Of a stretch of 64,000 bases of DNA, positions 9,804 through 21,309 are shown piece after piece. The DNA lies in the NCBI GenBank assembly GCA_030295235.1, contig AP026139.1:310001-374000 (forward strand), read 5' to 3'. Position 1 is the first letter of the stretch. Each line of letters starts with the position of its first letter. The position numbers and the translations under genes are program-made. This DNA is from Fistulifera solaris (lineage: Eukaryota; Bacillariophyta; Bacillariophyceae; Naviculales; Stauroneidaceae). The notes beneath the pieces are model-generated. The model ran no database searches, had not been told where the DNA came from, and saw only the letters and a list, made by a program, of their open reading frames with translations.

Positions 9804-11696
9804 ATGTCGGCAAGACTCAAGAAACATCCTGTGACAGGCCATCCCACGAAAGGGAATGCTAATAAGCCAGTGAAAAACAAGACAAAGACGGCCGCAACGG
9901 TGAAAACCAAAGCTCCGGCCGCAAAGGGAAAGCCGAAGAAGGCTGCCCCCTCAATGGAAGTGATGTTCACAGCACCCACTGAAGACCGGTCTGGCAAGGT
10001 CAAAAAGGTTATTGTGATCTCGGACATCCGAGATGCCAAAACCGCCACTTTGAACTTCGCAATCATTACAGGTGCGTAAAGTGTGGCTTTCAATTGCACA
10101 ACAGTGAATTTGGCTGTGGGCATCCATACGACGACGCGGGCCATGTAATTTGCCCTGATGGATTTGGTTGCGATTTGGGAAGGAAGATTCCTGCAAGAGG
10201 AAATCTTTCTTCGGATGACTCCAACGATGGCGATTCGTTTACTCCACAGGTAACCCATGTCAAACGTTCTGTGGCTCGACTTGATGACTCTTCTGATGAA
10301 TCTGAATCTGAAATGGAGGACTGGGATTTGGGACGCTTGCATAGGAAGCGTCCACCGCAAACTCCAATGCTTCAGCGAACTTGTGCCCTTAAATGATGGG
10401 GAGTTTCCCATTCCGGATCCTTCTGATGATGATCAGACCACTGATGGCAAGCCAGCAGCTAAGGAGACCGGGTCGAAGAAAACATCATCCGCCAGCAAGA
10501 CGAAGAAATCATCGCCCACAGACTCTGACGTTCCCGACAGTGACGGAAAACCTGTCAACTCTTTTTTCCGACTTTATTTTGACACCGACGGAAAGGTTGT
10601 GGGTTACGACAATAAGACCTGGAAAGAAATCTCTGCCCAAGCAATGCGCACTATTGTTTCACAATGCACTGGAATGGGTAATGCCGCAGTATGCCTAAAC
10701 ACGAAATGATCCAAGCCATGGAGAAGGAATATGACGAATGGGATCAAATGGGCCGCCCGCCACCCGGCAATAATCTTGGAAGACACGGAAAACAGAAAGT
10801 TGCGCCCGATAAAGCAACTGCTAACTGCAAGATGCGTTTGTTCAATGTTGTCTTCTCAGCCCGATCATGTGAGCGACTTAGAGAACTTGATGAAGAAGGG
10901 TGATGGAAGGGACAACCAAGACATTGCAATGGCAAAGCATCAACAGTGGTTCTGGAGACCCGTGCGTGAGTCTTATGTTGATTCGATAGAAGAATATGGA
11001 ATAAACAAGTACGAAGACAACGAGTACTTCAAGGATCGCCCGGTCTTGATCTTAATCACTTCTGTGAGCATCCTTGGAAGAAGTTGCGGAGATGTGGAAA
11101 GCGTGTTGTGCGGAATACAATAGACACAAGAAGAACTACACTGCATCCGGGCAGCACTCGAATGACTTCTATCAGTTCACAAACGGTAATCTTGTCATGT
11201 ATTACTTTCATTTGTGCTTGAGAGATAAACCTAACGTTATTGACGTCGTTGAGGCCGATCTTCCAGACCAAGAAGGACGAAACGGTAATGCGACATAACA
11301 GTGGCAGCTGGAAACAAGCGGAAAAAGGAAACTGCTTTCACGGATATCTTGAAGGAGTTGGTCGATCGAGAACCGGAATCATCGGAAATCAAGGAACTGG
11401 TTGAGTTTCACAAGCAGTCGCATGAATTGGAGATCAAAAAGTTGCAATTTGCTCAATCAACTTACGATCTTGAAGAAGAGCGACGTCAAGAAGAGAAGAG
11501 AGCCGCATTATGGGAAGAACTCAAAGACGTAGACAATCGTCTTGAACGATTGTTTGTCATACTTGACAACGATCCTCCGCAACACCGTGTGGAGTATTAC
11601 AGAAGCGATTTGACGACGTATATGAATAGGAAAGAGGAGCTTAAAGCTATTCTGTTTCCAAAAGCCGATAACGATCCTACACATAAAGCGGTTTAA
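9804..11696 (+). CDS. Harbinger accessory protein (zinc finger, coiled coil), frameshifted
   Basis: This is the second gene of the element. From the ATG at 9804 there is a Lys/Ala/Pro-rich basic N-terminus. A Cys/His module follows (RCVKCGFQLHNSEFGCG, then CPDGFGCDLG) that looks like a small zinc finger. Then come a Ser/Asp-rich segment and a C-terminal coiled coil (ELEIKKLQFAQSTYDLEEE). The zinc-finger frame is reached by one more T in the TTT run near 10054; at least two further shifts follow before the coiled coil. In known Harbinger elements the second protein is a Myb/SANT-like partner needed for nuclear import and end binding. I see no Myb repeat here, so equivalence is by position only. 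Confidence 0.5.
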
Positions 11697-11738
11697 AGAA
11701 TACCATAACCTATGTAATGACAGTTAAACTTACTCAAA

Positions 11739-12930
11739 TTAGTATCCACCATTTCTAGTCAGGTTACGGGCGGTTCGGGCTACCCCCTTTTCAATGATCT
11801 TGTCGACGATTGCTTGCCGAACAAGGTTGGAATTTCTTTGCGGGCGACCTGCGCTTGGGCGTTCCAAGTTTGCAGGCTCGCTTGCTGCTGGTCGGCTTCT
11901 ACCTTGTGGGCTATCAAAGTAGGTGTGGGCCATGTCCTTTTGGTCAATACAAAAGTTATGTAGCCGAGCAATACACTGAATAAAAGTATAAATTCGGGTT
12001 TGTTTGATCAAGACCAAGGACCGAAGTACACGCCAGCGTTGCGTCATCATACCAAACGCACATTCGATCTTCATCCGAAGCTGACTGAGAAAGTAATTGA
12101 AGTCGCTCTTTGATCGATCAGATCTCTGTGAGCCAGTAAAAGGAGTCAAAACCTTTGTTGAACACGTGTACGCACTATCCGCCACTATATATTTCCAATA
12201 CGGTAGGTTAGCAACCAACTTTGGCAACTGGGTGCTGTTGAAGGCTCGACTATCACTGCAACTCCCAACCCCCCAGTATCTATAAAGAGAAAACGAGATC
12301 TTTCATCGCACACAGCTTGTATGTTGACTCCGTGCACGAACTGTAATGACCAGAAAAATGAGCCATGGCCGTTTTAGTTTCCGAACTATAAGGAGCTCTT
12401 GTCTCTAAATGGTATCCATCGAGGCACCCAACACATCCACTCATTATTCCATGCGAGGAAATGTTCTTGAACTTCTTAGCTGCTTCGTCTATTTCGGTCG
12501 GAGTCGGGAAAATGTAGTTTCAGGGCGTCACATCTGACTATCGCCTGCATCACTTTATGGAGCAATCGGTAAAATGACTGCATGCTGAGACCCATTTGAT
12601 CGCTCACGTCGATGTATGACCCGCCAGCAAGCCAGCGTGAGGAGCATGTGAACCTGTACCTCAACTGGGATTGGCTTAGTTCCTGCTATCCCAGAAGAAT
12701 AATGAAGCGGGAAGGTGAGGCGAAATCAAGTCGACCAACAACAAAAATGACTGGATCTGCATCCTGTTCTTTCGGGAAAACTGTTTCTCGGATTGTCTCA
12801 TTAGCCGTTGAACATAGAGATCCCAGTCCATACGTTCATAGACTACCTTGGGTTCTCTTGCTTTTAAAACAATACTGGCGGCTAGCATCAATTTCCTTAG
12901 AAGCTTCTTTCGAGCAACGTATTTCAACAT
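11739..12930 (-). CDS. Harbinger-type DDE transposase (DDE_Tnp_4), frameshifted
   Basis: The protein starts near the ATG at 12930, or slightly upstream. An N-terminal helical region precedes a segment typical of the family (RWLAGGSYIDVSDQMGLSMQ). The catalytic triad can be assigned: first Asp in GCLDGYH, second Asp in IVADSAY, and Glu in MKIECAFGMMTQRWRVL. The HNFC motif after the nuclease core is also present (IARLHNFC). The frame changes at least three times between 12.7 and 12.2 kb, so as given it is not a continuous enzyme. Whether this is decay or sequence error cannot be told here. Confidence 0.75.
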
Positions 12931-13960
12931 TATGCACTCCTCCAGAGTTTTCGAGGAAACGACTGGTTTTGGTCGTTTCCAATACCTTCATAGGCTTCGC
13001 AGTAGAGAGCTTCATGGTGTACAAATGAGAGAACATGAAGTTAAATAAATGGTCAAGCGCAATGCTAAAAACATTAGGCAAAAATAAAAACAAGAGCAGC
13101 AACTTGCGATGAAATGCACAACGGGGGAGAAATGAAAGCGGTATTATTATTTAAGAAATTTTATGTCTGCTATGACATAAAGAATGGTGTGCAGTTGCAC
13201 AAGAAATGTGCACTGATAAGAAGGTGAGTTTTTGGGGCTTTTGCAATCCGATGGCAGGCCGGCGCGCGGTGTGCAGATGTGCTGCACATGTGCAGTGATA
13301 AGAACGTACCTTAGATTAGAGATTTTCTGTTGATTTACCGCGCAAACAAAGGAATAAAGGTCTCTGAGTGCCGGTCAGACGTCCACCCACTCATTCCCTG
13401 TCAAACAGGGAATTGGGAAAATGAACGAGGAAGGGAATTGAACTGGGATCCCAGTTGGGAATTCCCTGTTAAACGGAGAACGGACAGAGGTCTAAGATAG
13501 AATTCGTTGTACTCTCACATTTGTATCGTATATTGTATAATAGTAACGTAGCCTTGGTAGTCCTCGCTACATGCGAATACGTGGTACTCAAATCACGTAG
13601 AAAAAATACACCGCAGCTCGCTTTCAACCCAAAAATCACACCATGATGTCATCTTTGCTCTGAAAACAACGTATTGTCCTCTGATATGCCTTTGAATCAT
13701 CACTCATCGACTCGTTATCGTCCTGCGTATCATGTTACGGTGCGGACTGTCGCGCCTCGCACTCCTGAGATGTGAAAAACTCGCCATTACATCGCTTGCG
13801 CTCGGGTGGTGTTCATCGTCCATCACTGTTCAACGCTCGTACTGCCTTTCTGGCTCGTTTCATTCCTTCTCATGGTCACACGGATATGATCTGTGTCTTA
13901 GGAAGCTGAATCTTGCGTCGCAAACGCATGCATCATGTCCAGTGTCGCGAAGCAATCGTG

Positions 13961-15189
13961 ACGGTCATCTCAAGCTTCTCACGTTATTTCGAGGATGCTA
14001 CCATGTTCAATCCACCATTAAAATACCATTAATAACCATCTCCGGGAAAGCAAATCTGGCGGATCAAAGCTATTGTCCTACATAAATCTGGACTTCAAGA
14101 ACTTCAGTTCGCCAGACATTGCTTTCTGGGCTATTTTCTTTGCGATCTGCTACTGCCTGTATCATCTTGTCCGAGACTGCTGCCCCAACTGCCCCTCGCT
14201 CGTGGTGCCCGTGTCCAGCCTGATAACCATGGAAGTCAAGACAAAACTCAAAAGGCTGAGGTGGAAATTCAAGCCGAAATCGAAGTGAACTTGACAGCCG
14301 TCGACCAAAGTCGATGATCTCGTGTAGCACCTCTTGTCGCACAAAATGCACTTACATCAAATAGAGCAAAGGAATAAAAGACTTGAAAGAAATTAGAAAC
14401 ATTTTTTGAGTACTAGACTTCTAGCTAGATAGTTTTGCTATGGTAACAACGCCCAAAGCTGTTGCTGCTCTGCAACGGCTGCTCCTAAGTATTCTTCAAT
14501 CGGAATGAACGAATAGTGGCCATCAGTAAACAAGTTAATAATCAGTTCTTTTTATGACCTCAATATTTCGGGGGACAACAACGCTTCTAACAAGATTTCG
14601 GCTGTTTCCCAGTATCGCTATTAACATTCAACCAACAACGAGGACAACGCATTTATTGTGTTTTCTTTCTGTCGACATCTGCTTCACTATTGGGTCAGCA
14701 TATAGGCTCATGTACGATGGCTTTTTCCTTTAAAAGAATGATTCAACATGAACGCTGCTCATCAAAAGATTATTGTGCCTTGCTCTCATGGAAAGTCGTT
14801 CACGATAACCACGTTCGAAATGCAATGAGCCTTTAATGTTTCTCCTCTCCTCCACGCACAGCTCATCTGCCTCAGTTTTCAGTACACCCGCTCTCATCCT
14901 GTCACGCAATTTCTTCTAGCAGTCAAAGATGCATTCACTTTCTGCAGCGCCTGTTATAAATTCGAAAAGTGTTTTGCCAAGGCGAAGATTTCGCAGCAAC
15001 GATAGGACGATGATTTACCATTTTCCATGGCAGTAAACGTGACCATATCGGTAGATCGACCGTAATTGCAAATAATCATTAACAAGACTCGTCCGAACGC
15101 TGCATTTTGTGCTAACAGTTGCTTCTAAAGGCTTGTTTCGGAAGACCCGGGCGTTCAAGGCAGAGCCAAAACGCTTCGTCACTGGACAA
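13961..15189. other. Centre of the inverted repeat, no gene seen
   Basis: The spacer between the arms has only short open frames without recognisable motifs. It contains the second copy of the roughly 200-bp dispersed repeat (14782-14983). Patchy similarity between the arms continues into both edges, so the limits are approximate. Confidence 0.5.
14782..14983 (+). repeat. Dispersed repeat, copy 2 (pairs with 1888-2084)
   Basis: It matches 1888-2084 in direct orientation from GCTCTCATGGAA to TCTGCAGCGC and a little beyond. It lies in the spacer of the inverted repeat, has no ORF, and its ends are not defined by visible inverted repeats. Confidence 0.65.
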
Positions 15190-17838
15190 TGATTCACGAG
15201 TTTGAGACGGAGATTCAGTACCACGAGAAGGAATGAAACAACCCACGTCTTCACGAAGAGATAGTAAGATGAGGCGCTGAAAGGCTCAAGCGCATGCGAC
15301 GCAGTGGAAATTTCATCGTCTTAGGAGAGTGAGGCGCTGGCAGTCCGCACCGTAACATGATACGCAGGACGATAACGAGTCGATGAGTGATGATTCAAAG
15401 GCATATCAGAGGACAATACGTTGTTTTCAGAGCAAAGATGACATCATGGTGTGATTTTGGGTTGAAAGCGAGCTGCGGTGTATTTTTTCTACGTGATTTG
15501 AGTACCACGTATTCGCATGTAGCGAGGACTACCAAGGCTACGTTACTATTATACAATATACGATACAAATGTGAGAGTACAACGAATTCTATCTATAAGC
15601 CGTACCGCTGCTGTATATTTTCGCTGCTTTGTTCGCACTTTTCAAAGGAATCGCCCGTGTTGAAAGGTAAGTTACCATGAAGATCTTTATTAACGTCTAC
15701 TTTCGCACCCTTTTGTCTCGTTCTCATAAGAGATGAAGTCTTTACTCACCCCTGTGCTTGCTTTTGATGTCTTGAAGGTTTGAAATCGCTTACAAATAGC
15801 ACAATTGACAAAGTCAAGTGTCCGCAGCATCGCAAAGCAAACAAAATGAAAAATAACACAGTCAGTCCTGTCGTTTGGCACGAAGAGTTGCCTCTCTTCG
15901 TGTCGTTAGCTAACAAAGTACTCGAGAAGAAGGAGGATATCCGCAAGAGCAGTGGGTCTCAGTGGAAATCGAAGCAGTGGGTTCCTGCTAGCGGTTTCTC
16001 TGTCGAAGAGACCGTTAGTCTTGCGATTCTATTTGGAGACCAATTCAAGGCTTTGCAGCATACAGAGCATAGCGCCGTTCGTCAGCGGTGAATTAACCAC
16101 GCTTGACGCAATCCTTGACGACAGTTTCAAGATCTTGAGAAAGGAATTGAGTGATATGGCTGCCTTTCAGACGCAGAGTACTGCGTCGGCGAGTGTCGTT
16201 ACGGGTACGGCCGCAGCAGCGTCACTTGATCCTGTTGCTGCTGCTGTTGCTGCAGTGATGGGAGGTGAAACGGGTGCTTCTGCTTCTAGCAGTCCGTATT
16301 TGCGGTCGAAAAAGAATGATGATGTTTGAAGAAAAGCCGGAAAGGACCGAAGGGAGAACGCTCGCAACAAACGTAGTTCATCATCCCGTCGCATCCTGTT
16401 TCCCGGCCAGCAATCGCTGTCCCTTTCCTACTCCTACCGAGCAGCCGCGTCCTGTTTCAGCAAGCAGTAAGGGGTTAAAGAAATGGCAGATCGACAAGTT
16501 GATGGACTGGATGAAGGAGAATGATTACAATTCTTCTCCCGACTGGGCTGCAATTGACGACCTTGTCGAGAGTACCGGCATGAAGCCATCGCGAGATAGT
16601 CGCTTGGATCGCAGAGCTGGGAGCAAGTGTTGTTAAGCTCCGCAGTGGTGGTGGTGCTGCTGTTGAAGAATCCGTTGGAGTGGGACTTGGAGTTGAAGTT
16701 GAAGTTGCAATGGAGCAACAGCCTGAAATCATCACAATCGATGACGGCGACGAAGACGATAGCGTCCCAGAGCTTGCTGAAGAGAACGACAAGGATGATG
16801 ATATCAGCAGCCTACTAGACCTCACCGCTGACGAAAAGATTGATGACTTCTACGCAAATCATGCAGGAGTCAGTCTACCAGACGCCGCAAAGGATGTTGA
16901 AGTGGCAAGTGATGATGATGAAGCAACCTGGGATTCGCTCATTGCAGAGTTTTTCGATGTCATGGACGCAGATGAGTTAGATGATGTTGATGACGAAAAG
17001 GCAGTATCCTCTGTCGCAAAGCCGTGCAAGGTGCTACAAGGTGCTTCCGAAGTTCGCAATAATGTCCATAATGGACCTGATTCGTTCGAGGATGAAGCTG
17101 CGTTGTTGGAGTTGTCCTGTTTGGAATCACTCGAGTCATTGGAGCTGCTAGTTTTGGAGCTGGGCTTCAATTTTGATGATGAATGCGAGTGTGGATCTTC
17201 GAATTCGTTTGAATGCGTCCAGGAACGAACGAAGAAAACAACGCGCGCATTGCCCGGAACTCATCGAATTTGATGCTTGGATGATTGACCACCGACGCAT
17301 ACGCGCTGATCAGAGAGGTTTTCCTTGTCCTTGTCTGGTGTTCATGGGGATCTTCACAGTCCATCCACTCATATCCGGTCATCTCGATGAATAGACAGTT
17401 TCTTTGGCTGTTCACGGGAGCAATTTATCTTGATGAACCGACGTTCGACCTTCTGCCGTTTTGACTTGATGTCCTTTCGATTTCCTTCCTTTGTACTCGT
17501 TTAGGTACTTGTGTTCTTCCATTGATATTGTTGCTGTTTGTTCTTTCGTTGAAGTTACCCCATTCCATCGCAGAGAGACTCGTTCTTTCAAGTGTTTTTA
17601 TTATTAATATTAATGATTGAGTTTGCATCGTTTTCTTATTAAAACTTACGCCGCAATATTATACTGTAGTAGATGATTATTGCAACGCCTCAGAGTTAGT
17701 GATTCTCTACAAGTGTGAATATAAGTCTAACCCCAACTGTTTCGCTGGTTCATATCTGACCAGTTACCTAACTGCCCCAGCTCCACTGCCTCTATAGTTG
17801 ACAAGCGTTGTCGCCGCGTACGCCCTACTTTGTAACAG
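15190..17838 (-). repeat. Right arm of the large inverted repeat (uninterrupted)
   Basis: This is the reverse-complement partner of 7020-13960. It lacks the MITE and Harbinger insertions and so preserves the pre-insertion sequence around 15590. It holds an opposite-strand copy of the acidic protein gene. The arms differ by scattered substitutions and small indels in the gene, for example one extra base near 16085. The outer end is at TGTAACAG, 75 bp from the end of the neighbouring unknown gene. Confidence 0.85.
15846..17273 (+). CDS. Repeat-family acidic protein, copy 2 (frameshifted)
   Basis: It is nearly identical to copy 1 but on the other strand. The start is the ATG at 15846. Upstream, GTAAGT near 15667 and an acceptor-like AG before CACAATTGAC suggest a spliced 5' exon, conserved in copy 3. 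Relative to copy 1 it has one extra base near 16085 (CGTCAGCGG against CGTCGCGG) that ends the N-terminal frame early. The helix-turn-helix-like region and acidic tail continue in other frames. It shares the extra G after GMKPS with copy 1, so that change predates the arm duplication. Confidence 0.5.
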
Positions 17839-17912
17839 TTCGACCGAACGCCTACTGGAAATACTGAATCAGAAACAGAATGAAGCCAGTAACCCACCAC
17901 CCACGACCTAAT

Positions 17913-18488
17913 TCAGCCGGCAAGTCCGATCAAAATCCACGCCAGTATCCATCCGAGGGCCAAAAGAATCGCCAGCTCAGTTCCGTCACAACACCAAGTT
18001 ACAAATGCTGCTTGAATCTGGTGTCTCCCGCGAATGCGATGGCATATTGAGCAATCGAGCCGCTCTCCGATGCCGCGCATTGGCATGTAAAGTAGTGAAA
18101 GCATGCCACAATAGCTCGAAGATGTTATCTTTTCTAAATTCCGCAGGTAAAGGAACATCTTTTCGAGCCTGGAAATTCATGTGATATCGTGCGATTTCCG
18201 CTTCATCTTCGTCGTCGTCCCAGTCGCTGTCTAAAAACTATCAATACTGGCACTGCCCGAAGATTTTGAATGAATTTGATGCAGCCCCACATGCGCCCCT
18301 TCCGCGGTCTCTCCTTCTTCTTTCCAGGGTCTATCACGAAATATTCCTTCTTTATCGTCTTTGTAGCTCTCGTTTTCGTGTTCCTCATTCTGGGCATCGG
18401 CGGTGCCGGTCTTGTTGTTGGCGTTATCCTCGGGCGAAGGAGACTCTTCGTCGAGAACGAGCGGCTGATAAGCTTCGGTTCCGGGCAT
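17913..18488 (-). CDS. Unknown acidic protein with C-terminal membrane segment
   Basis: I do not recognise this family. From the ATG at 18488 the first ~80 residues are acidic and disordered (EESPSPEDNANNK). An acidic patch (SDWDDDEDEAEI) and a helical region (NIFELLWHAFTTLHANARHR) follow. The end is a hydrophobic segment (LAILLALGWILAWILIGLAG), giving the layout of a tail-anchored protein. Two frame changes must be bridged: one more T in the run complementary to 18233-18237, and one near 17.98 kb. The first could instead be an intron acceptor, because the run ends in TTTTTAG. The gene ends 75 bp from the right arm of the inverted repeat. Confidence 0.45.
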
Positions 18489-18925
18489 TTTCGATCCTAT
18501 GCAACTTTGTCGACGAGATAGGCTATTCACACAAGATTACGAAGAAAATTATAATACGATAGCAAATGGCTGCATTCGATCGATCGATCGGCCTCGTTTA
18601 TTATCATCTATCTGCTCCGCCGCTCGGTCTCGCGTTGTCGTTTTGTTATTGTCGTCCGCGCAATGCAATGATGATGCGACATTTCACCACGAAATTAATT
18701 CAGCATCATAGTCACTAACTTTATCCTTACTTCTGGAGTAGGTATCGCACGCGATCAAGCGTTTTTTTTCTTTTTGCTTCCGAATGATATGATTATGATG
18801 ATTGATGATTGATGATGCGTTTCCTCATTTGACAACAAAACGCGTATCGACTTTCATGCACACCCCGCAAACATTCGAGTCTTTCACTGCTAAAAGGAGC
18901 CAGGCATCCTATTATACTTCAACAA

Positions 18926-19914
18926 ATGAAAACACGAAGTTGGTCGCAATTATTTCGGGCGCCATTTCAAGGTGCTAGTGTCCCGAGCAAGCCTCCGGCG
19001 CTCGATGACATTCCCGATCTGATCGATCAGATGCTGCATTCGAATAGTGAAACGCGAGCAGCCGCTGTAAAGAATATATACGAACTATGCGATGTATCTC
19101 ACAAAGAGAATCGTGTTCCTATGGTTTGTAGCGGAAAGTACGATGTCTTATCGCCCCTAGCGAAATGTTTGACACAGGAAAGTGAAGATGGACGTCACTT
19201 AGCCTGCTTGGCTTTGAATAACCTTTCGATACCAGCAGAGAACAAACATATCATGGCTTTGGGACCTGCTTCGGAAGAGGTGATTGGGGCGCTTTGTAAA
19301 GTGATCGCCGAAGACAGACAGGAATCGTATATGTGCTGCATTGCCTCATGAATCTTTCTTTCCTTGAGGCAAGCATCACGTCTATCTTACAGTATTCTCC
19401 TTCTCTTGATGGCAAAGTTTTGAGTCCTTTGGATAATCCGGATTCTCTTCTGCGCGTCCTAGAGAAGCGTCTTGCAAACTCGCCTTTTGTCCGCAAGTCC
19501 GAATCGGGCAACTCTGAAACGGACAAATTAATTGCAGCTGTGGTCCCCAAGGCAAGCACAAGCAAATCGGAAGCTGTGCGCTGGACTTGTGGCTTGCTGA
19601 AAAATTTAGCCAAAAATGAGGAGAATGCAGCTTCGATCGGAAAGACGAACATTCCGAAGTGTATCGTGGATAACCTCCGTGCCGCTACAGATCCTCCATC
19701 ACAATGGAAGTCCAATAGCTTAGAGGACCATGCTCTTTTCGTTATTCTCAACCTTGCCCAATGGCCAGTCTGTCATGAAACTCTCATTCGAGTTGGCGCT
19801 GAAGATGCTATCAAGCCTGTGGCGTCAATGGATGACCCTAGGGGTCTTGAAGCCCAAACGGTTTGCGCTCTACTGGAGGCGAAGAAAGATGCGCTTGCAC
19901 TGATCTTTTGTTGA
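18926..19914 (+). CDS. Armadillo-like repeat protein, short paralogue
   Basis: The protein is closely related to the product at 23926-25772. It shares the start of the fold (LDDIPDLIDQML), the first repeats (RHLACLALNNLSIP) and later helices (SLEDHALFVILNLAQWPV). It has a different N-terminus (MKTRSWSQLFRAPFQG). It stops shortly after LEAKKDA, about 210 residues before the end of its paralogue, so it looks truncated at the 3' side. One missing T at 19341-19342 (CATTGCC against CATTTGCC in the paralogue) breaks the frame in the middle. The function is unknown; helical repeats suggest protein binding. It may be a pseudogene of the longer copy. Confidence 0.6.
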
Positions 19915-20364
19915 CGCAACAACAAGCGAAAAAAGATATCTGGATTTTTATAGGGTCTATATTGCAATCCGACTTATTATGTGACGTCGACCGCCTTACG
20001 CTATGTTCACCATAGGTAACCACAACCAGTAAAATGTTATGGCAGGATCGACCCAAGTTTAGAGAAGAAGTCTTTTCACAAATCAACAATGTAGCGCAAA
20101 ATTAGTTTATTTTTCAGAGCATAAGCAATGCCTAAAAGAATAGATTATCTTGCACCGGGACTTTGATTTTCTTCTCACATGATTTACAAGCGTGTAATCG
20201 ATCCGCAAGTCTTTGGTTTTGCCTCTTTAAGGACTTTATTTTCTTTCGACACTCTTGACCGAAGAAGATCAGTTCAGGCTGCGTCAAGGCATCCAACCGG
20301 GAATAATTCGACGGGCCGGCCTCTTCTCTGGACTTTCGGTGACTTTGTTGCCTCGACTCGTGAT

Positions 20365-21263
20365 TTATTGCTTTCTGACAAGCTTCAATAAGCGCCCTGT
20401 CGTTTGTAGATTTTCAAGATTCGGTACGTTACAGAGGCCGTGGAAGTACGGTCGTGGGCTTTGCTGCTGTTCGCACATTCGGCGGCACTCCCGGTCCCTT
20501 GGACTTCCCGGTATCCTGAACACATTCGGCGGCAATCCCGGCACTTCGGGCTGCATCGCAAGTTGCTGCGCCGAAATCGGTTGCATTTTAGCCTGCTCGC
20601 CCGGCCTCGACTGCTGGTTCGCAAGCAACACTGTAGGCTTCGCTACTTGTTTCGGTGTTAAAGGCTGCTTCGATGCTTCTTGTGGAACTGTAGCTACCTT
20701 TGCTACTCCTTTCATCGCGTTCGCTTGCTTCGCTGCTTCTGCGGTACTTGCTTCCTAGTATTCGACGGCACTGGCGGCATTCAGTAAGGTCGAAATGGTC
20801 TCAGCATTGAGTGCAGCCCGAATCTCATTCATGACATCCGTAACTTCAGTTTGCGTTGTCACGGGGGCGCAAATGAAATGATTTTCGATAGCTTCCAGGC
20901 ATTTCAACTCTTGAATCATGTAATCGTCCAGTAGTTGATTCTGCGGAATAATTTGCTTGTTCAAAGCACCCATTCGTCGTACGCGATTACAGTCGTTCAT
21001 CAGTCTGTCACTAATTTCATTCTTCTTACACGATTCCATTTCGGCATCGTTGAGCAGCGAAGTGATTCTCTTGCTTCCCAGAAATTGGTAGACGGCCGTC
21101 GGAAAATGATGCCGCGCGAAAACGATTTCTTTCTTGTGATCGGTTTTCCCGTTGCCGCAAAATTTTTCTTCAATGCCGGGCGCATACTTGCACATGGCTG
21201 CGAGAAAGATCATATTCTTGAAGAAGGTTTGCGGTGAACTGGATGTCATTATTTTTCTCATCG
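20365..21263 (-). CDS. Unknown protein interrupted by an in-frame TAG
   Basis: A long minus-strand frame encodes a helical N-terminal half (KRITSLLNDAEMESCKKNE, TTQTEVTDVMNEIRAALNAE). It ends at a TAG at 20757-20755 and continues in the same frame as a Gln/Pro-rich segment (QEASKQPLTPKQVAKPTV). The stop could be the true end, an error, or part of an intron, since TACTAG resembles an acceptor. The start is unclear; candidate ATGs lie around 21250-21263. I recognise no family, and the opposite-strand frames look like shadows. Confidence 0.35.
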
Positions 21264-21309
21264 ACCATCGACGGCATTGCCCTTTCCAGACGTCACCAGC
21301 GGGGGCCAA

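Larger units (their letters stand above)
9432..13310. mobile_element. PIF/Harbinger DNA transposon, nested
   Basis: The 3879-bp element is flanked by TTA on both sides (9429-9431 and 13311-13313), the standard Harbinger target duplication. The inverted ends share GTTCTTATCA and TGCACATGTGCAGCA within about the first 45 bp. A second subterminal copy of the motif (TTCTTATCAGTGCACAT) lies near 13.2 kb. As in other Harbinger elements there are two genes: a plus-strand accessory protein (9804-11696) and a minus-strand DDE nuclease (11739-12930). Both carry frameshifts. It sits inside the MITE and is therefore younger than it. Confidence 0.88.
9273..13502. mobile_element. MITE with 8-bp target duplication (hAT-like), split by a Harbinger element
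   Basis: The element runs from 9281 to 13494 and has inverted ends TAGACCTCTGTCC. It is flanked by direct 8-bp repeats AGATAGAA at 9273-9280 and 13495-13502. The right arm of the inverted repeat has the uninterrupted site with a single AGATAGAA, near 15587-15600 on the complementary strand, which shows this is an insertion. Without the nested Harbinger copy the element is only about 332 bp (9281-9431 plus 13314-13494) with no ORF, so it is non-autonomous. The 8-bp duplication and the TAG start fit the hAT superfamily, but no transposase is present to confirm it. Confidence 0.85.
7020..13960 (+). repeat. Left arm of a large imperfect inverted repeat
   Basis: Reading inward from 7020 (CTGTTACAAAGTAGG) this arm matches the reverse complement of the right arm ending at 17838. 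Identity is very high through the gene copy up to 9272. It resumes after the nested insertions at 13503 and fades at roughly 13.9-14.0 kb. The outer edge is sharp: bases beyond CTGTTACAAAG do not match on the two sides. The arm contains one copy of the acidic protein gene on the minus strand. The inner boundary is approximate. Confidence 0.85.

Noticed and set aside
13732-14085. Plus-strand ORF repeated in three places (CGLSRLALLRCEK)
   Set aside because: The similarity follows the DNA-level homology of the repeat arms and occurs in a frame with stops in the other copies.
18270-18521. Small plus-strand membrane protein with strong hydrophobic segment
   Set aside because: It lies opposite an acidic disordered region whose Glu/Asp codons read as Phe, Leu and Ser in antisense. 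The minus strand has the more gene-like continuation.
20255-20758. Plus-strand ORF of 167 codons, Cys/Phe-rich
   Set aside because: It overlaps the minus-strand Gln/Pro-rich frame, has no motif and looks like an antisense shadow.
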